Below are positions 16,711 through 25,560 of a DNA stretch of 64,000 bases, piece after piece. Source of the DNA: Pacificispira sp965223125. GTDB taxonomy: Bacteria; Pseudomonadota; Alphaproteobacteria; UBA8366; Aestuariispiraceae. Under the pieces are notes generated by a model that ran no database searches, was not told where the DNA came from, and was given only the letters and a program-made list of their open reading frames with translations. The position numbers were made by a program, and so were the translations under genes. The stretch lies in assembly GCA_965223125.1 (NCBI GenBank), contig OZ244984.1, positions 3,038,001-3,102,000 of the forward strand, written 5' to 3'. Each line of letters begins with the position of its first letter. Positions within the stretch are counted from its first letter, which is position 1.

Positions 16711-17846
16711 GCAGCACCCCCGATATAATGGCGCGCATAGCGGGTGCCGAGCGAGGTCAGGATTTCATAACCGATGGTGCCCGCCGCTTCCGCCAGCCGA
16801 TCAATGTCCTGATTGGGGCCGATCAGGGACAGCGTATCCCCCGCTGTGATGTCCGACAAAGCGGTGACATCCACCGTGATGAGATCCATGGAGACACGCC
16901 CGACGATTGGCACTTCGACATCTCCCCGCCAGGCGCTGGCCGAGTTGCTGAGGGAGCGCAGGAACCCGTCGGCGTAACCGACCGCCAGGGTGGCGATGCG
17001 GGCCGGACCCTGCGCCCGATGGCTCGCACCGTATCCGACGCTCTCTGGAGCGTCAATCTGGCGGACCTGGAGGATCTGCGACTCCAGCGAGACGACCGGG
17101 CGCATCGGGTTCGGGATACCGGCATTGGGTCGAACGCCATAGAGACACACACCAGGCCGGATCCAGTCGAAATGCCAGTCCTCCCCCAGGAAGGTGGCAC
17201 TGGATGCTGCCAGCATCGCCCCTTCCGCTGCTTTCGGCAGACGCGCGACAAGATCGGCGAAGAACCGTTGCTGTTCACGGTTCATCGGGTGGTCCGGTGT
17301 ATCGGCGCAGGCCATGTGCGACATCACGAAACGCAGGTTGATCCCGTCTAGCTGCTCAGGTTCCGCAATCAGCATTTCTGTCTCACGCCGATCCAGCCCG
17401 GTACGGCTCATCCCGGTATCGCAATGCAGGACAGCGGGCAGGGCGCTTTCACGCTGATTGCAGAAATCCTGCCAGCGGCCGATCTGCCCTGGATCATTCA
17501 GCGAGGGCCAGAGGCGATGCTCTAAATAGGCGGCCTCCTGTCCGGGCAGCAGCCCGTTCATTACACAGATGCGCGGTCGCTCGTTCCAGATTGTATTCGG
17601 TGTTGGCTCCAGGAGCTGTGCCAGGGCGATGCCCTCGTCCAGATGCGCGACGAAGAAAGTATCACAGCCCGCCGCCGTCAATCGTTGTGCCACCGGTGCC
17701 AGCCCCAGCCCATAGCCATCCGCCTTCACCACGGCGGCGCATCGCTTGTGTCGGGTCTGGTCGCGCAGGATGCGCCAGTTTTCTACCACGGCATCCAGAT
17801 TGATGGTCAGACGGGTCGGGCTGTAGGGGTATCCTGCTGGCGTCAT
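16707..17846 (-). CDS. alr: Alanine racemase
   Basis: A 379-residue fold-type III PLP enzyme making D-alanine for peptidoglycan. The PLP lysine is in AVVKADGYGLG at about residues 37-47. The second-domain region with VGYGASHRA carries the catalytic Tyr, followed by LAVGYADGF and GRVSMDL. It is the first gene of the leftward run that continues through mlaE, mlaF, radA, cvpA, purF and the SDR gene. The catabolic (dadX) and biosynthetic forms cannot be told apart from sequence, but the setting favours the biosynthetic one. Confidence 0.95.
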   Translation of the reverse strand: MTPAGYPYSPTRLTINLDAVVENWRILRDQTRHKRCAAVVKADGYGLGLAPVAQRLTAAGCDTFFVAHLDEGIALAQLLEPTPNTIWNERPRICVMNGLLPGQEAAYLEHRLWPSLNDPGQIGRWQDFCNQRESALPAVLHCDTGMSRTGLDRRETEMLIAEPEQLDGINLRFVMSHMACADTPDHPMNREQQRFFADLVARLPKAAEGAMLAASSATFLGEDWHFDWIRPGVCLYGVRPNAGIPNPMRPVVSLESQILQVRQIDAPESVGYGASHRAQGPARIATLAVGYADGFLRSLSNSASAWRGDVEVPIVGRVSMDLITVDVTALSDITAGDTLSLIGPNQDIDRLAEAAGTIGYEILTSLGTRYARHYIGGAA

Positions 17847-17929
17847 ACGGAACTGGTCGTCCTTTTGGCGGCATCGTGTATTCCCTTTCTGGCCCCCGTC
17901 GCTGAAAAGTGCAAGCAGAGCGGGCGGCA

Positions 17930-17958
17930 GCCCCCTGCGGTGGGTCAGCGCAGGGGGC
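17930..17958 (-). terminator. Hairpin at the end of the Lrp gene
   Basis: A perfect 10-base-pair stem, GCCCCCTGCG with CGCAGGGGGC, and a 9-base loop. It overlaps the last codons and stop of the Lrp gene. No T-run follows on the minus strand, so it may act as a weak terminator or as transcript protection. Confidence 0.4.
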
Positions 17959-18439
17959 GTTCATCACCCGACAGTAGCGCTTCCAGCGGCAGACCATGGA
18001 ATTCCTTGGTGCGGTCCAGCACGACATGGCTGGAGATGCGGACCTTGACCGCGCCATCCTCTATCTGGCGTTCGCTGATGCGGTGATAGTCGGCGATGCT
18101 GCGGCAGACGAACCAGAGCAGATAATCGAAATCGCCACTGACCTTGAAGCTCTGAACGATTTCCGGGATTTCGGCGACCTGCGCTTCGAAGGCGCGATAG
18201 TCTTGATGGCTGGCGGCATCCAGGCTGACCGTGGTCAGGACCATGACATTGGGACACAGCCGGTCGAGATCGACATGGGCGACATAGGGGCCGAGGATTC
18301 CGTCGCGCTCCAGCTTGCGGAATCGTTGCAGGCAGGGGCTGGGCGACAGGCCGACGCGGTCGGCAAGGTCCTGATTGGTGATCCTCGCATTGCGCTGGAT
18401 TTCCGTGACGATGCGGCGATCCGTTGCGTCGAGAGGCAT
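17945..18439 (-). CDS. Lrp/AsnC family regulator, likely of arginine or ornithine catabolism
   Basis: A 164-residue protein with an N-terminal helix-turn-helix (RITNQDLADRVGLSPSPC, about residues 18-35) and a C-terminal AsnC-type ligand-binding domain with VSGDFDYLLWFVC. ATG 18439 follows AAGGA by eight bases; a much longer in-frame extension to 18667 would run into the arginase gene. It is transcribed away from the arginase-ornithine aminotransferase pair across a 127-base gap, the classic position of a local activator responding to arginine, ornithine or a related amino acid. The ligand is inferred from context only. Confidence 0.9.
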   Translation of the reverse strand: MPLDATDRRIVTEIQRNARITNQDLADRVGLSPSPCLQRFRKLERDGILGPYVAHVDLDRLCPNVMVLTTVSLDAASHQDYRAFEAQVAEIPEIVQSFKVSGDFDYLLWFVCRSIADYHRISERQIEDGAVKVRISSHVVLDRTKEFHGLPLEALLSGDERPLR

Positions 18440-18566
18440 GCCGGAGATCCTTTTCCTGCGGAGGTTATGTGCAGCAGATTCTGCTGCTAACCCTGGCCAG
18501 ATAAACGGGATATTTCGAGGGAAATCTGCGATACTTCCCCAAGTTCTGCAAAGGAGGGCATAGGAT

Positions 18567-19529
18567 ATGACACCGATGACCGCAAAAGAATCTACCGGGC
18601 GTAAGCCCCTGGTTTCCGTGATTGGCGCGCCGAGCGATATCGGGGCTGGCCATCGGGGTGGATCCATGGGACCGGAGGCGTTGCGGGTTGCGGGCCTGAC
18701 TCAGGCGCTTCAGCGGCTTGGCTATGAGGTGGAGGATCGCGGGAATCTGAATGGCCCGATCAATCCCGACCTGCCGCCGGTTGATGGATATCGGCATCTG
18801 TCAGAGACGATTGAATGGTGCAGCGCTGTGCGAGACGGTGTGCGGGGTATCCTGGAGGAAGGGCGGATGCCGATCCTGCTGGGGGGCGATCATGCCATGG
18901 CTATCGGATCGCTGGCCGGGATCGCACAGTATTGCGCGGCGCGGGGTGAAGAATACTCCGTTCTCTGGCTTGATGCTCACGCGGATTACAACACGGCGGA
19001 TGTCTCTCCCAGCGGCAACATCCATGGCATGCCACTGGCGGTCGCTGCCGGACACGGTCCTGCCGGACTGACCGGTCTTGGCCCGAAGACGCCATTCCTC
19101 AATCCGAAACGTGTTGTTCAGGTCGGTATCCGCTCGGTCGATGCGGTTGAAAAGAAGCTCGTCGTTTCTTCCGGCATGGAGGTGCATGACATGCGCCGCA
19201 TTGACGAGAATGGCATGCGCCAGACCATGGAGGCGGCACTTGCACGGCTGGCGGCATTGGGTGGGCATATGCATGTCAGCTTCGATGTTGATTTCCTGGA
19301 TCCCTCCATCGCGCCCGGTGTCGGGACGACGGTGCCGGGCGGACCAACCTATCGTGAGGCGCAGCTCTGTATGGAGATGATTCATGACAGCGGGTTGATG
19401 CGGTCGCTGGATCTGATGGAGTTGAACCCGGCCTATGACGTAAGAAACGCCACCGCCAACCTGACAGTCGAATTGGTGCAGAGCCTGTTCGGCCAGCAGA
19501 TTCTGAGTCGCCCGGATGCGGCTCTTTAA
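18567..19529 (+). CDS. rocF: Arginase
   Basis: A 320-residue ureohydrolase. Manganese ligands are visible in GGDHAMAIGS (about residues 106-115), DAHADYN (about 136-142) and SFDVDFLDPSIAPGVGT. The last ends in the GVGT arginase-type sequence and not the agmatinase type. It converts arginine to ornithine and urea. A very strong Shine-Dalgarno AAGGAGGG lies eight bases before the ATG. With the next gene it makes a two-step route from arginine to glutamate semialdehyde, controlled probably by the divergent Lrp protein. Confidence 0.93.
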   Translation: MTPMTAKESTGRKPLVSVIGAPSDIGAGHRGGSMGPEALRVAGLTQALQRLGYEVEDRGNLNGPINPDLPPVDGYRHLSETIEWCSAVRDGVRGILEEGRMPILLGGDHAMAIGSLAGIAQYCAARGEEYSVLWLDAHADYNTADVSPSGNIHGMPLAVAAGHGPAGLTGLGPKTPFLNPKRVVQVGIRSVDAVEKKLVVSSGMEVHDMRRIDENGMRQTMEAALARLAALGGHMHVSFDVDFLDPSIAPGVGTTVPGGPTYREAQLCMEMIHDSGLMRSLDLMELNPAYDVRNATANLTVELVQSLFGQQILSRPDAAL

Positions 19530-19562
19530 GGTCTACATTCGAGTTTCAAGGAGAGTCTCATC

Positions 19563-20774
19563 ATGAATGCCGTCACCGCCTCCACCGACTTTCTGGCCGT
19601 CGAATCCGAACTGGGTGCCCATAACTACAAACCGTTGGATGTGATCCTGACGAAGGGGGAAGGGGTCTGGGTCTGGGATGTGGACGGCAATCGCTATCTC
19701 GATTGTCTGGCGGCCTATTCCGCCGTCAATCAGGGCCACTGCCACCCCCGTATCCTGAAGGCGATGGTGGATCAGGCATCGAAACTGGCGCTGACGTCAC
19801 GCGCGTTTCGCAACGATCAGCTAGCGCCCTTCTATGAGGAAATCTGCGCGCTGACCAATTCTCACAAGGTCCTGCCGATGAACAGCGGCGCAGAGGCGGT
19901 GGAGACTGCCGTTAAATGCGTGCGCAAATGGGGCTATGAGGTAAAGGGCGTGCCGTCGGGCGAGGCAGAGATCATCGTTTGCAGCGACAATTTCCATGGT
20001 CGCACTCTGACCATCGTCGGGTTTTCCACTGATCCTTCCGCGCGCCGGAATTTCGGCCCCTTCGCGCCCGGCTTCAAGGTCGTGCCTTTCGGCGATGCGG
20101 CAGCGCTGGAGTCGGCGATCACTCCCAATACCGTCGCTTTCCTGGTCGAACCGATCCAGGGCGAAGCCGGGGTCATCATTCCGCCGGAAGGCTATCTGCC
20201 TGCGGTGCGCGAGATCTGCACCCGGCACAATGTCATGCTGGTTCTGGACGAAATCCAGACCGGCCTGGGTCGTACCGGCAAACTGCTGGCCGAGGAGCAT
20301 GAAGGGGTCGTCGCCGACCTGACACTGGTCGGCAAGGCGCTTTCGGGCGGCTTTTATCCGATCTCCGCCGTGCTTTCCAACTCGGAAGTGCTGGGCGTGC
20401 TGCAACCCGGTCAGCATGGCAGCACCTTTGGCGGCAACCCGCTGGCCTGTGCCATTGCCCGCGAGGCGCTGAAGGTACTGGTCGAGGAAGGCATGATCGA
20501 GAATTCCGCCGAGATGGGGGCCTATTTCCTCGAAGGGCTGAAGCAGATCCGCAACAATGCGATCAAGGAAGTCCGTGGTCGCGGGCTGATGCTGGCCGTC
20601 GAATTCCATCCCGAGGCCGGGGGTGCCCGGCGCTATTGCCTGACATTGAAGGACAAGGGAATCCTGTGCAAGGAGACCCATGAACATACGATTCGTTTCG
20701 CCCCACCGCTGACCATCACCCGCGACCAGATCGACTGGGCGCTGGAGCGGATCGATGCGGTTCTGACCGGCTGA
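19563..20774 (+). CDS. rocD: Ornithine aminotransferase
   Basis: A 403-residue class III PLP aminotransferase. NSGAEAVETAVK binds the cofactor phosphate, LDEIQTGLGRTGK contains the Asp for the pyridine nitrogen, and the PLP lysine is in VGKALSGGFYPISAV. The short LDCLAAYSAVNQGHCHP start is typical of ornithine aminotransferase and differs from acetylornithine aminotransferase. It lies 33 bases after arginase and transfers the delta-amino group of ornithine to 2-oxoglutarate. Confidence 0.92.
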   Translation: MNAVTASTDFLAVESELGAHNYKPLDVILTKGEGVWVWDVDGNRYLDCLAAYSAVNQGHCHPRILKAMVDQASKLALTSRAFRNDQLAPFYEEICALTNSHKVLPMNSGAEAVETAVKCVRKWGYEVKGVPSGEAEIIVCSDNFHGRTLTIVGFSTDPSARRNFGPFAPGFKVVPFGDAAALESAITPNTVAFLVEPIQGEAGVIIPPEGYLPAVREICTRHNVMLVLDEIQTGLGRTGKLLAEEHEGVVADLTLVGKALSGGFYPISAVLSNSEVLGVLQPGQHGSTFGGNPLACAIAREALKVLVEEGMIENSAEMGAYFLEGLKQIRNNAIKEVRGRGLMLAVEFHPEAGGARRYCLTLKDKGILCKETHEHTIRFAPPLTITRDQIDWALERIDAVLTG

Positions 20775-20781
20775 ACGCGCA

Positions 20782-21876
20782 CTACTTCATATCAAAGTCC
20801 AGCACGACCCGGTTGGACATCGGATGGGACTGGCAGGCGAGAACGAAACCGGCTTCGGTTTCTTCCGGCGTCAGGGCGTAGTTGACGTCCATCGCGACCT
20901 CGCCTTCCAGCACCTTACAGCGGCAGGTGCAGCACATCCCGCCCTTGCAGGAGAAGGGGATGTCTGCGCGGTTTTCCATCGCGGCGTCCAGGATCGGTAC
21001 GCCGTCGGAGGCGAGGGAGAGACTGCTTTCAATCCCGTCAAAGATCAGCGTGACCTGTCGCAGACGGGCACGATCTTCTTCTGACAGGCTTTGCGCGCGC
21101 TCTGTCCGTGCCTTCGTGATCGCCGCACCGCCATCGGCAGGGGTAAAAAGCTCGGTATGGATTTTCCGGGACTCGACTCCGACCTCGGCAAGGGCAGTTC
21201 GTGCGTCTTCGATCATACCCTGAGGCCCGCAGAGAAACACCTCGTCGGCATCCTGCGCCTGAACCGGCCCGGCGAACAGGGCGCGGCATTTTTCCAGATC
21301 AATCCGCCCGTTCAGAAGCGGCACTTCGCGCGGCTGACGGCTGAGGATATGGATCAGGGTGAACCGTGTCGGGAAACGGTCCTTCAATCCCTGCAACTCC
21401 TCCAGGAACAGGATCGATCCGGCCTTCCGATTGCCGTAGATGAGCGTGACATGGCTGCGTTGCTCTGCTTCCAGGTAACTTTTGGCGAGGGACAGGATTG
21501 GCGTGATCCCGCTACCGGCTGCGATCATCAGATAGTGCCTGTCGCTATCCGCCTGGATCGGCACGGTAAATCGACCCTCCGGCGGCATCACGTCCAGCCG
21601 GTCCCCGACTGACAGCCTTTCGTTGGCGAAACCGGAAAAGGCACCGTCCGGCACCCTTTTCACCGCCACGCGCAATTCGTTATCGTTGATCCCGCTACAG
21701 ATCGAATAGCTGCGGCGGATATCCTTTCCGTCGATCATGCTGCGCAGCGTCAGGTATTGACCTGGTACAAAGCGGAACGTGCCCTTGAGATCGTCCGGAA
21801 CATTCAGGCAGATCGAGACCGCATCGTCGGACTCGCGCCGAACGTCCAGGATTTCGAGGTTATGGAAGGCCGTCAT
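20782..21876 (-). CDS. paaE: Phenylacetyl-CoA epoxidase reductase subunit PaaE
   Basis: A 364-residue flavin/iron-sulfur reductase. The N-terminal ferredoxin-reductase part has RSYSICSG (FAD) and AAGSGITPILS (NADPH). The C-terminal 2Fe-2S ferredoxin has CKGGMCCTC and a distal Cys in LACQSHP. It feeds electrons to the PaaAC oxygenase. ATG 21876 gives the family-like MTAFHNLEIL start; an open frame extends to 22083 inside paaD but lacks family similarity. It is the last gene of paaABCDE. Confidence 0.95.
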   Translation of the reverse strand: MTAFHNLEILDVRRESDDAVSICLNVPDDLKGTFRFVPGQYLTLRSMIDGKDIRRSYSICSGINDNELRVAVKRVPDGAFSGFANERLSVGDRLDVMPPEGRFTVPIQADSDRHYLMIAAGSGITPILSLAKSYLEAEQRSHVTLIYGNRKAGSILFLEELQGLKDRFPTRFTLIHILSRQPREVPLLNGRIDLEKCRALFAGPVQAQDADEVFLCGPQGMIEDARTALAEVGVESRKIHTELFTPADGGAAITKARTERAQSLSEEDRARLRQVTLIFDGIESSLSLASDGVPILDAAMENRADIPFSCKGGMCCTCRCKVLEGEVAMDVNYALTPEETEAGFVLACQSHPMSNRVVLDFDMK

Positions 21877-21913
21877 GGCTGCATGCCTTTGTCGGATTGG
21901 GGGGCCGTGCGCT

Positions 21914-22438
21914 TCAGATGCATTTGAAATACTCAAAGGGTTCCAGGCAGGTGGTGCATCGGTAATGTGCCTTGCAGGCGGTGGAGCCGAATTCGCTGAC
22001 TTTCTCCGTTGCGGTGCCGCCGCAATGGGGGCAGGGGACCTGTGGATCCGCACCGAACAGGATGCCGCGTCCGACGCCTTCACCGGCTGCCGTGCCGACC
22101 GGTGGGGCTATGCCGTAGTCGCGAAGCTTGCGACGTCCGTCTTCGGATATCCAGTCGCTGGTCCAGGCGGGGGCAAGGACGGTGCGGATTGTCACATCAC
22201 CATAGCCCGCCGTCAGCAGCCGGTCGCGGATCGCCATGTTGATCGCCACGGTCGCGGGACAGCCGGAATAGGTCGGGGTCACGTCCAGTTCCACCGCGCC
22301 GTCATCTGTTACCGCAACCCGGCGCACGATACCGAGGTCAAGGACATTGAGGACCGGCACTTCCGGGTCCGGCACCTCTGCCAGCAGCGCCCGGATCGCG
22401 GATTCCTGACGGTGGATATCGAGGGTTTCGATCACCAC
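21914..22438 (-). CDS. paaD: Phenylacetyl-CoA epoxidase assembly protein PaaD
   Basis: A 174-residue protein. The first part is a DUF59/MIP18-like domain with VPDPEVPVLNVLDLGIVR and TPTYSGCPAT. The last 45 residues are a zinc-ribbon-like tail with CPHCGG, a central Cys, CTTC and a final Cys. PaaD is thought to help mature the iron-sulfur cluster of PaaE. Its start overlaps the end of paaC by several bases, indicating coupling. Confidence 0.93.
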   Translation of the reverse strand: MVIETLDIHRQESAIRALLAEVPDPEVPVLNVLDLGIVRRVAVTDDGAVELDVTPTYSGCPATVAINMAIRDRLLTAGYGDVTIRTVLAPAWTSDWISEDGRRKLRDYGIAPPVGTAAGEGVGRGILFGADPQVPCPHCGGTATEKVSEFGSTACKAHYRCTTCLEPFEYFKCI

Positions 22439-23205
22439 TGCATCCCCGGATAGGCACGCTGCATGAATTGCAGATCAGCCAGGATAAAACCCAGATGTTC
22501 CGAATGCTCGCCGCGATGCCCGCCGATGCGCGGGAAGTCGCAGACCGGGCGGGTCAATCCCGCTTCCGCCAGTACCCGGTCAACCATCGCATTCCAGGCG
22601 GGGCGGAGGGTCTTCACATCCGGGCCGATCCCGGCGGCAATGATCGCATCATCGACCGCATCGGTATCGAACAACTCTTCAGTGAAAATCCACAACCCGA
22701 CGAAAGCCTTCTGGATGCGGTGATGGCTTTCTTCCGTCCCGTCGCCCAGCCGGATCACCCATTCGCCGCTGTGGCGGCGGTGATAGGTGACCTCTTTCAA
22801 CGACTTCGCTGCAATGGCTGCAATCTGGGCATCGGTGCTGCGGGTCAGCGCCGCATAAAGCTCCACATTCAGGCAGTCCATCAGGAACTGCCGCGCGATG
22901 GTATCGGCAAAATCGCCATTGGGCTGTTCCACCAGCAGCAGATTGCGCCAGTCGGTGACATCGCGGCTGAAGGCCAGGATATCCTCGTCGCGGCCCAGTC
23001 CCTCAACCTCACCGGCATGGCTGTAAATCAGCCGCGCCTGACCGATCAGGTCGAGTGCGATGTTAGAAAGCGCGATATCCTCTTCCAGCACCGGACCATG
23101 TCCGCACCATTCGCATAACCGCTGCCCGAGGATCAGACTGGTATCGCCAAGCCGCAACAGATAGTCGGTCAGAATTGCGCGGTCGATATCGGTTGTCGTC
23201 GCCAT
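22432..23205 (-). CDS. paaC: Phenylacetyl-CoA epoxidase structural subunit PaaC
   Basis: A 257-residue ferritin-like helical protein that pairs with PaaA but lacks a full diiron site. Typical stretches are LGDTSLILGQRLCEWCGHGP near the N-terminus and EVTYHRRHSGEWVIRLGDGT. PaaC stabilises the catalytic subunit in the multicomponent epoxidase that turns phenylacetyl-CoA into its ring epoxide. It is 3 bases from paaB. Length is normal for the family. Confidence 0.95.
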   Translation of the reverse strand: MATTTDIDRAILTDYLLRLGDTSLILGQRLCEWCGHGPVLEEDIALSNIALDLIGQARLIYSHAGEVEGLGRDEDILAFSRDVTDWRNLLLVEQPNGDFADTIARQFLMDCLNVELYAALTRSTDAQIAAIAAKSLKEVTYHRRHSGEWVIRLGDGTEESHHRIQKAFVGLWIFTEELFDTDAVDDAIIAAGIGPDVKTLRPAWNAMVDRVLAEAGLTRPVCDFPRIGGHRGEHSEHLGFILADLQFMQRAYPGMQW

Positions 23206-23208
23206 GAT

Positions 23209-23502
23209 CTACATATTCTCCACGCCGTCTGGGACGGTATAGAAGGTCGGGTGGCGGAAAATCTTGTCGTCTGCCGGGTCGAAGAAGGGGCCGCGTTCCT
23301 CCGGCTGTGAGGCATGGATGTCGCTGGAGCGCACGACCCAGATGCTTTCCCCCTCTCGGCGGCGGGTATAGACGTCGCGGGCATTCTGGATTGCCATTTC
23401 CACATCAGTGGCCTGCAGCGAGCCGACATGCTTGTGGCTTAACCCCTGTCGGCTGCGGATAAAGACTTCCCAGAGGGGCCAGTCGCGGACGGTTGCTGTC
23501 AT
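23209..23502 (-). CDS. paaB: Phenylacetyl-CoA epoxidase subunit PaaB
   Basis: A 97-residue small subunit. WPLWEVFIRSRQGLSHKHVG near the start and SIWVVRSSDI are characteristic of PaaB. It bridges PaaAC dimers in the epoxidase complex. It lies 15 bases downstream of paaA in a tightly packed operon. Confidence 0.95.
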   Translation of the reverse strand: MTATVRDWPLWEVFIRSRQGLSHKHVGSLQATDVEMAIQNARDVYTRRREGESIWVVRSSDIHASQPEERGPFFDPADDKIFRHPTFYTVPDGVENM

Positions 23503-23517
23503 GGTTCGAAATCCTTC

Positions 23518-24492
23518 TTACTCTGCCGCAGCGGCGATACGAGTACGGGCACGGCGTTTCTCGGCATGGACCAGCGCGGCTTCTCGCACCCAGGCACCGT
23601 CCTCCCAGGCCTTTCGGCGGGCAGCGATCCGCTCCCGTCCAACCGGGCCGCCGCCTTTCAGCACCCGCTTGAATTCGTCCCAGTCGATGGGTCCGAAATC
23701 ATAGTGGCCACGCTCCTCGTTCCATACCAGATCGGGGTCCGGGATTGTGAGGTCCAGGATTTCCGCCTGCGGTACGGTCATATCAACGAAATGCTGGCGT
23801 AACTCGTCATTGGAGCGCCGCTTGATTTTCCATTCGGTGCTCTGGTTGCCATGGGTCGATTCGGAATCATGCGGCCCGAACATCATCAGCGAGGGCCACC
23901 ACCAGCGGTTCAGCGCCTCCTGCATCATTTTCTTCTGCACCGGTGTGCCGCGGGCGAGGGTGGTGACGATCTCATAACCCTGTCGCTGGTGGAAGCTCTC
24001 CTCCTTGCAGATGCGCTCCATCGCGCGCGCATAGGGGCCGTAGGAGCAGCGGCAGAGCATCACCTGATTGACGATGGCAGCCCCATCGACTAGCCAGCCG
24101 ATGGCACCGATATCAGCCCAGGTCAGCGTCGGATAATTGAAGATGGAGGAATATTTGGCGCGACCGTCATGCAGCGCCTCGATGGTTTCATCGCGCGGTG
24201 TCCCCAGGGTTTCGCTGGCGCTGTAGAGATAGAGCGCATGGCCCGCCTCGTCCTGGATCTTCGCCAGCAGCACCGCCTTGCGTTTCAGCGTCGGTGCACG
24301 GGTCAGCCAGTTTCCCTCTGGCAGCATGCCGACGACTTCGGAATGGGCATGCTGGGAAATCTGCCGCACCAGCAGCTTGCGATAGCCTTCCGGCATCCAG
24401 TCGCGGGGCTCAACCTTCTCCTCCCGGTCCAGCAGTGCCTGGAACCGCGCCGCGCCACTGATATCGTCGAAACCGGAGACCTGTCCGCTCAT
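23518..24492 (-). CDS. paaA: Phenylacetyl-CoA epoxidase catalytic subunit PaaA
   Basis: A 324-residue diiron monooxygenase. Metal ligands are visible in KIQDEAGHALYLY (Glu and His) and CKEESFHQRQGYEI, each carrying an E-x-x-H motif. It inserts oxygen into the phenylacetyl-CoA ring in the aerobic hybrid pathway. It is the first gene of paaABCDE. The later pathway genes (paaG, paaZ, paaK) and a PaaX-type repressor are not in this window. A sigma70-like promoter and an inverted repeat lie directly upstream. Confidence 0.96.
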   Translation of the reverse strand: MSGQVSGFDDISGAARFQALLDREEKVEPRDWMPEGYRKLLVRQISQHAHSEVVGMLPEGNWLTRAPTLKRKAVLLAKIQDEAGHALYLYSASETLGTPRDETIEALHDGRAKYSSIFNYPTLTWADIGAIGWLVDGAAIVNQVMLCRCSYGPYARAMERICKEESFHQRQGYEIVTTLARGTPVQKKMMQEALNRWWWPSLMMFGPHDSESTHGNQSTEWKIKRRSNDELRQHFVDMTVPQAEILDLTIPDPDLVWNEERGHYDFGPIDWDEFKRVLKGGGPVGRERIAARRKAWEDGAWVREAALVHAEKRRARTRIAAAAE

Positions 24493-24529
24493 GATCCTGC
24501 CCTTTGTTCAGGGATGGTGGATGAGCGTT

Positions 24530-24571
24530 ATGATACACTTTTTATCGAATTGTGCAATTATTATGTATCAT
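24530..24571 (-). promoter_or_regulatory. paaA promoter with PaaX-like inverted-repeat operator
   Basis: Reading leftward, TTGCAC (complement of 24552-24557) and TATCAT (complement of 24530-24535) make a -35/-10 pair with 16 bases between. An inverted repeat, ATGATACA at 24530-24537 and TGTATCAT at 24564-24571, flanks it, giving TGATAC-N28-GTATCA. The Escherichia coli PaaX operator is TGATTC-N26/28-GAATCA, so spacing and half-sites are close. One half-site covers the -10. A phenylacetyl-CoA-responsive repressor is the likely binder. Confidence 0.6.
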
Positions 24572-25011
24572 GTTGATGGATCATCCTGCGGATCGTGCCC
24601 CGGCTTCCATTGCGTCGGCCAGGGCGTGCCCAGATCGCTGAGTGTGCAGGACAGGCGCTCCACGGTCAGGCGGATCGCGGCGTTGCCGGAGAATGTCAGG
24701 ACCACAGCATCGTCATGATGGGCGATTGCCAGCAAGGAAAGGAAGCGATCTCTGCCTTTTGCGGGGATATTCCGGCGTGCGACATGGGTGACGCCATCGA
24801 AGCGCAGACCGGCATGGGTCCGGGAATAGGGCGGCACATCCCCAGCATTTTCCCACTGGAACCGGTTCAGCGCCAGGATGAAGGTTTTTTCTTCTTCCAG
24901 ATATGTCATATCCGCCAGCGGCACGATTGCGTCCTGCACCATGCTGGACACAATCCCAAGATCTTCAAGGTCAACCGCACGCAGCCGCAGCGGTGCTGCT
25001 TCATCACTCAT
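24568..25011 (-). CDS. DUF2948 family protein
   Basis: A 147-residue cytoplasmic protein. LRAVDLEDLGIVSSMVQDAI, a TYLEEEKTFILALNRFQWE segment and FSGNAAIRLTVERL are typical of DUF2948, an alphaproteobacterial family of unknown function. Its stop codon lies inside the paaA operator region, so its transcription may run into the paa promoter. It is not part of phenylacetate metabolism as far as known. Confidence 0.85.
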   Translation of the reverse strand: MSDEAAPLRLRAVDLEDLGIVSSMVQDAIVPLADMTYLEEEKTFILALNRFQWENAGDVPPYSRTHAGLRFDGVTHVARRNIPAKGRDRFLSLLAIAHHDDAVVLTFSGNAAIRLTVERLSCTLSDLGTPWPTQWKPGHDPQDDPST

Positions 25012-25126
25012 TCGGATGTATCCCCCAAGCGCGACAGGCGTGCACGATACAATCTGGCGGTGGGGGTGTCGAGGGTAGGCTGTGCAGAAGGTGTTGATAC
25101 AGACAGTGATGCGCTTCCGGCTTGCT

Positions 25127-25528
25127 CTAGTTTGGGAAATTCTCCACGTGAGTTTCAGCGGTACGTCCTATGTAAAGTGCCCGGCGACCGGAAAACGACA
25201 CGATGTATCCGGCGCAGCCGGAGGATACGGCCTTTTCGCAGAACCCTTTGTATGTATAGCCTGGTACTTGCTGTTGGGCTGATCTGATCGCGGTTTGCAT
25301 CTGTGCGGTATCGAGTGTCGGCGCGATCGGGGAATTGAGGCCATGAGTAGACAGTTCGACGCTATCCCCGTCCGGGAGGTAGTAGGTCGCGGTTGCGCGC
25401 CGGAAATCGACGGCATAGCACTCGAAACCGACCTTCATTAGGGTCTCGACGATCTGGGGAAATGTCATCGTATTACCCTCAGCCCCATCAAGGCAGATCC
25501 GGGCGGTTGCCAACTGGTGATCATTCAT
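25127..25528 (-). CDS. DUF1398 family protein
   Basis: A 133-residue protein with FPQIVETLMKVGFECYAVDF, TATYYLPDG and YKGFCEKAVSSGCAGYIV, matching the DUF1398 (YbcV-like) family known from enterobacterial and phage genomes. Function is unknown. The ATG at 25528 follows GGAG by seven bases and is preferred over one at 25564. It directly follows a MarR-type gene, which probably controls it. Confidence 0.75.
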   Translation of the reverse strand: MNDHQLATARICLDGAEGNTMTFPQIVETLMKVGFECYAVDFRRATATYYLPDGDSVELSTHGLNSPIAPTLDTAQMQTAIRSAQQQVPGYTYKGFCEKAVSSGCAGYIVSFSGRRALYIGRTAETHVENFPN

Positions 25529-25560
25529 AAAGGTTCTCCGTGACATTCGTTGAATTAAGT

